The position numbers and the translations under genes were made by a program. The notes under the pieces are model-generated. The model worked only from the letters and a program-made list of their open reading frames with translations. It made no database searches and was not told the origin of the DNA. A stretch of 64,000 nt of DNA, taken from contig NZ_JAFBEA010000003.1 in the NCBI RefSeq assembly GCF_016908515.1, forward strand, positions 186,001-250,000, written 5' to 3'. Positions 62,233-64,000 of the stretch are shown here, one piece after another (position 1 is the stretch's first letter; the number at the start of each line of letters is the position of its first letter). Source of the DNA: Virgibacillus halotolerans. Its GTDB lineage: Bacteria; Bacillota; Bacilli; Bacillales; Amphibacillaceae.

Positions 62233-63042
62233 TTGAATAGACGATTACCACAAGTTGAGGCAGTTATTTTTGATTGGGCAGGTACCATAGTTGATTATGG
62301 GTGCTTTGCGCCACTGGATGTTTTTATAGAGATATTTGAAAAAAGGGGTATTAAAGTAAAGCCTGAAGAAGCACGTGAGCCGATGGGACTTCAAAAGAGG
62401 CAACATATAAAGGAAATGTGCCATATGGACCGAATTGCAAATTTGTGGAAAGATAAATTTGGTAGTTTTCCGGATGATGGTGATATTGATGATTTATATG
62501 CAGATTTTGAACCAATGTTATTTTCCATTCTTCCTAATTACTGTGATCCAGTACCAGGTGCGGTTGAGTTAGTAAATCGATTAAAGGAAAAGGGTATAAA
62601 AATTGGTTCAACAACCGGATATACTGCTGAAATGATGGCTATTGTTGCACCCGAGGCAAAGAAAAGAGGTTATGTACCTGACGGCATTGTTACAGCAGAA
62701 GATGTGCCATCCGGACGTCCCTTCCCATGGATGTGCTATCAGAATGCCATGAATTTAGGGGTATATCCAATGAAACATATTATAAAAGTTGGCGATACCA
62801 TAAGTGATATAAATGAAGGTGTTAACGCAGGCTGTTGGACTGTAGGGGTAATAAAAGGGAGTAGTGAATTAGGGCTGAAAGAATCAGAAGTGAACACACT
62901 TGATCCTAAAATAGTTACTAATAAAATGGACAAGGTTTCTAAAAAGTTTAAGGAAGCTGGTGCTCATTTTGTAATAAATAGTATTGGGGAAGTCGATCAA
63001 TTAATACCTAAAATAAATGCGCGTCTAATCCAAGGAGAATAA
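62233..63042 (+). CDS. phnX: Phosphonoacetaldehyde hydrolase (phosphonatase)
   Basis: 269 residues, HAD superfamily. Nucleophile Asp in 'VIFDWAGTIVDYGCFAPLDV', Schiff-base Lys in 'MGLQKRQHIKEM', 'GSTTGYTAEMM' (motif II) and 'VGDTISDINEGVNAGCWTVG' (motif IV). It splits phosphonoacetaldehyde into acetaldehyde and phosphate. TTG start 8 bases after AGGAGG. With phnW it gives phosphate, carbon and nitrogen from 2-AEP. Confidence 0.95.
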   Translation: MNRRLPQVEAVIFDWAGTIVDYGCFAPLDVFIEIFEKRGIKVKPEEAREPMGLQKRQHIKEMCHMDRIANLWKDKFGSFPDDGDIDDLYADFEPMLFSILPNYCDPVPGAVELVNRLKEKGIKIGSTTGYTAEMMAIVAPEAKKRGYVPDGIVTAEDVPSGRPFPWMCYQNAMNLGVYPMKHIIKVGDTISDINEGVNAGCWTVGVIKGSSELGLKESEVNTLDPKIVTNKMDKVSKKFKEAGAHFVINSIGEVDQLIPKINARLIQGE

Positions 63043-63043
63043 A

Positions 63044-63077
63044 AATTGTTTCATCTGTATAATCAAATGAAACAATT
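63044..63077 (+). terminator. Hairpin after phnX
   Basis: AATTGTTTCAT / ATGAAACAATT perfect 11-bp stem right after the stop codon; weak T run. Confidence 0.65.
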
Positions 63078-63313
63078 AAGATTCTTCCCATTTTATCTTA
63101 CTGGGCATGCAGAATATATTTAGAAATGAAAGATTGTAGTCTGAAAAAAGGGTGCATTCCAGTATGAAGGAATGTACTCGCATCGCCATCTAAATTCAAG
63201 TACAAGTTCTGTATGGGCCAGTAACGGATTATAACTAGTTATTTCCAGCAGTTATGATATTCAGTAAGCTTTTAAGGTGACTGTCTTCTTGTACGACTTT
63301 TAATGTGTCAATA

Positions 63314-63360
63314 ATAAAAGGCGCTCAAACCCTTGTGATATAAGGTTTTAAACGCCTTCC
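63314..63360 (-). terminator. Terminator of the tRNA-Ala gene
   Basis: AAGGCG / CGCCTT and AAACC / GGTTT form a two-part stem; on the minus strand it ends CGCCTTTTATT, 9 bases after the tRNA. Confidence 0.8.
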
Positions 63361-63368
63361 TGTATTAA

Positions 63369-63441
63369 TGGAGCATATCGGGCTCGAACCGATGACCTCT
63401 TGCCTGCCAGGCAAGCACTCTCCCAGCTGAGCTAATGCCCC
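63369..63441 (-). tRNA. tRNA-Ala (anticodon GGC)
   Basis: 73 bases. Acceptor GGGGCAT pairs with ATGCTCC, discriminator A; D arm GCTCAGCTGGGAGAGT; anticodon stem CTTGC/GCAAG with loop CTGGCAG; T arm ATCGGTTCGAGCCCGAT. CCA is not encoded. GGC reads GCC/GCU alanine codons. It is a single tRNA gene. Confidence 0.95.
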
Positions 63442-63469
63442 ATGGAGTGAAATTACTTAACCGAGATTC

Positions 63470-63498
63470 ATTATATCCCTTTTTAAGTTTATTATCAA
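63470..63498 (-). promoter_or_regulatory. Sigma-A promoter of the tRNA-Ala gene
   Basis: Minus strand TTGATA (63498-63493), 17 bp, TATAAT (63475-63470), about 29 bases before the mature 5' end. Confidence 0.85.
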
Positions 63499-63608
63499 GC
63501 AATCAATGCCCAATATTAAAAATAGGTTCATAAAAAATTCACAATACATTCACAAACAACGACTTTTCTGGTATAAATAGAATATACATCCAGAAAAGGA
63601 GTGATAAC

Positions 63609-63935
63609 GTGCCAACGAATGATGAGCGTTTATTTTCTATGCTGATTTACGTGCTTAGCTTTCCATTTCCTGTTTTAGGCCCTTTAGTTATATGGCTGTT
63701 GAAACGGGAAGAATCTGAGTTTATTGATTATCATGGAAAGGAATATTTTAACTTTATTGTTTCTTATGCTATTTACTCAATTGTGAGCACTATTCTAATG
63801 ATAGTACTAATTGGATTTGTCCTGATCTTCGTAGTGGGAATTATGTTAACTGTGTTTACGATTATCGCAGCAGTCAAATCCTATCAGGGAGAGAGATACC
63901 AATTCCCGTTGGTTATTAGATTCATAAAGTCTTAG
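63609..63935 (+). CDS. DUF4870 / Tic20-like small membrane protein
   Basis: 108 residues from GTG after AAAAGGAG. Three to four helices with 'LGPLVIWLLKREESEFIDYH' followed by GKEYFNF, the DUF4870 signature. The family is widespread and uncharacterised; a role in membrane organisation has been guessed only from its fold resemblance to Tic20. Own terminator downstream. Confidence 0.88.
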   Translation: MPTNDERLFSMLIYVLSFPFPVLGPLVIWLLKREESEFIDYHGKEYFNFIVSYAIYSIVSTILMIVLIGFVLIFVVGIMLTVFTIIAAVKSYQGERYQFPLVIRFIKS

Positions 63936-63941
63936 AAGTGG

Positions 63942-63981
63942 AAAAAGGATTCAGTCATGTGATGTGGCTGAATCCTTTTAT
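63942..63981 (+). terminator. Terminator after the DUF4870 gene
   Basis: AAAAGGATTCAG / CTGAATCCTTTT stem with inner CA/TG pairs, T run at the end. Confidence 0.88.
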
Positions 63982-64000
63982 TTTGCTTCTTCGGAAAGTT

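Overview
This 64 kb window reads as chromosome of a low-GC, probably moderately halophilic or halotolerant member of the Bacillaceae (Virgibacillus / Oceanobacillus / Lentibacillus-like). The basis is: strong AGGAGG ribosome sites with many TTG and GTG starts; Bacillus-type families (YesMN, GbsR, LemA, YqxD, YqkK, SpxH-like); an OpuC osmoprotectant ABC importer plus a BCCT carrier; and low-GC intergenic regions with dispersed hairpin repeats. No insertion sequence, phage or CRISPR array was seen. Genus is an inference.

Layout. 0-7 kb: a Vga-like ABC-F ribosome-protection gene (cut by the left edge) behind a complete attenuator; an ABC-2 permease with a divergent TetR; lemA-htpX; a Cu/Zn superoxide dismutase; and hflX behind a long attenuator leader. 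7-21 kb: a permuted papain-fold protein, an acyl-CoA thioesterase, a YesMN two-component system with an Lpl/Ytc-type sugar ABC importer, DUF624, ThuA and a Gfo/Idh/MocA dehydrogenase, then a strip of decayed sugar-metabolism genes and an M20 amidohydrolase. 21-32 kb: an HxlR/DsbA-like redox pair, yqxD, a GntR-controlled ABC operon, a VOC protein, hom-thrC-thrB and rlmI. 32-45 kb: gbsR/opcR divergent from opuCABCD plus a CocE-type hydrolase, ASCH protein, MFS exporter, squalene-synthase-like protein, BCCT transporter and a DUF4956/VTC polyphosphate pair. 45-52 kb: a Pro/Gly-rich protein, an LmrB-like DHA2 efflux pump behind a second long attenuator leader, YeiH with divergent LysR, a TipA-type MerR and small membrane proteins. 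52-56 kb: thiE-thiM-thiD-tenA and thiW with two TPP riboswitches. 56-64 kb: a LytTR regulator fused to a degenerate ABC ATPase with an ABC exporter, an MHS transporter with phnW-phnX (2-aminoethylphosphonate use), tRNA-Ala(GGC) and a DUF4870 protein.

The most interesting theme is antibiotic sensing by translating ribosomes. Three separate genes whose families protect or rescue ribosomes, or pump out ribosome inhibitors, each have a leader with a tiny upstream ORF and intrinsic terminators. The hflX leader encodes MASIRLRFQALNQ, which closely resembles the ErmD macrolide-arrest leader peptide. The DHA2 pump leader encodes MKHIRFRIITLLA, also with an Arg-x-Arg motif. These two leaders are homologous RNAs (shared hairpin, shared long-range pairing with compensatory changes, two tandem terminators) placed before unrelated genes. 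The Vga-like gene has a three-codon uORF (MKY) and a textbook 1:2 / 2:3 / 3:4 attenuator. Together they suggest an inducible macrolide/lincosamide-type resistance regulon built from portable RNA modules.

Two dispersed repeat families are also visible: a family bounded by AAATTTATCGC and AAGTTTCACTTTA (four copies), and long perfect hairpins with GGGGACAGTCCC-like stems (three copies).
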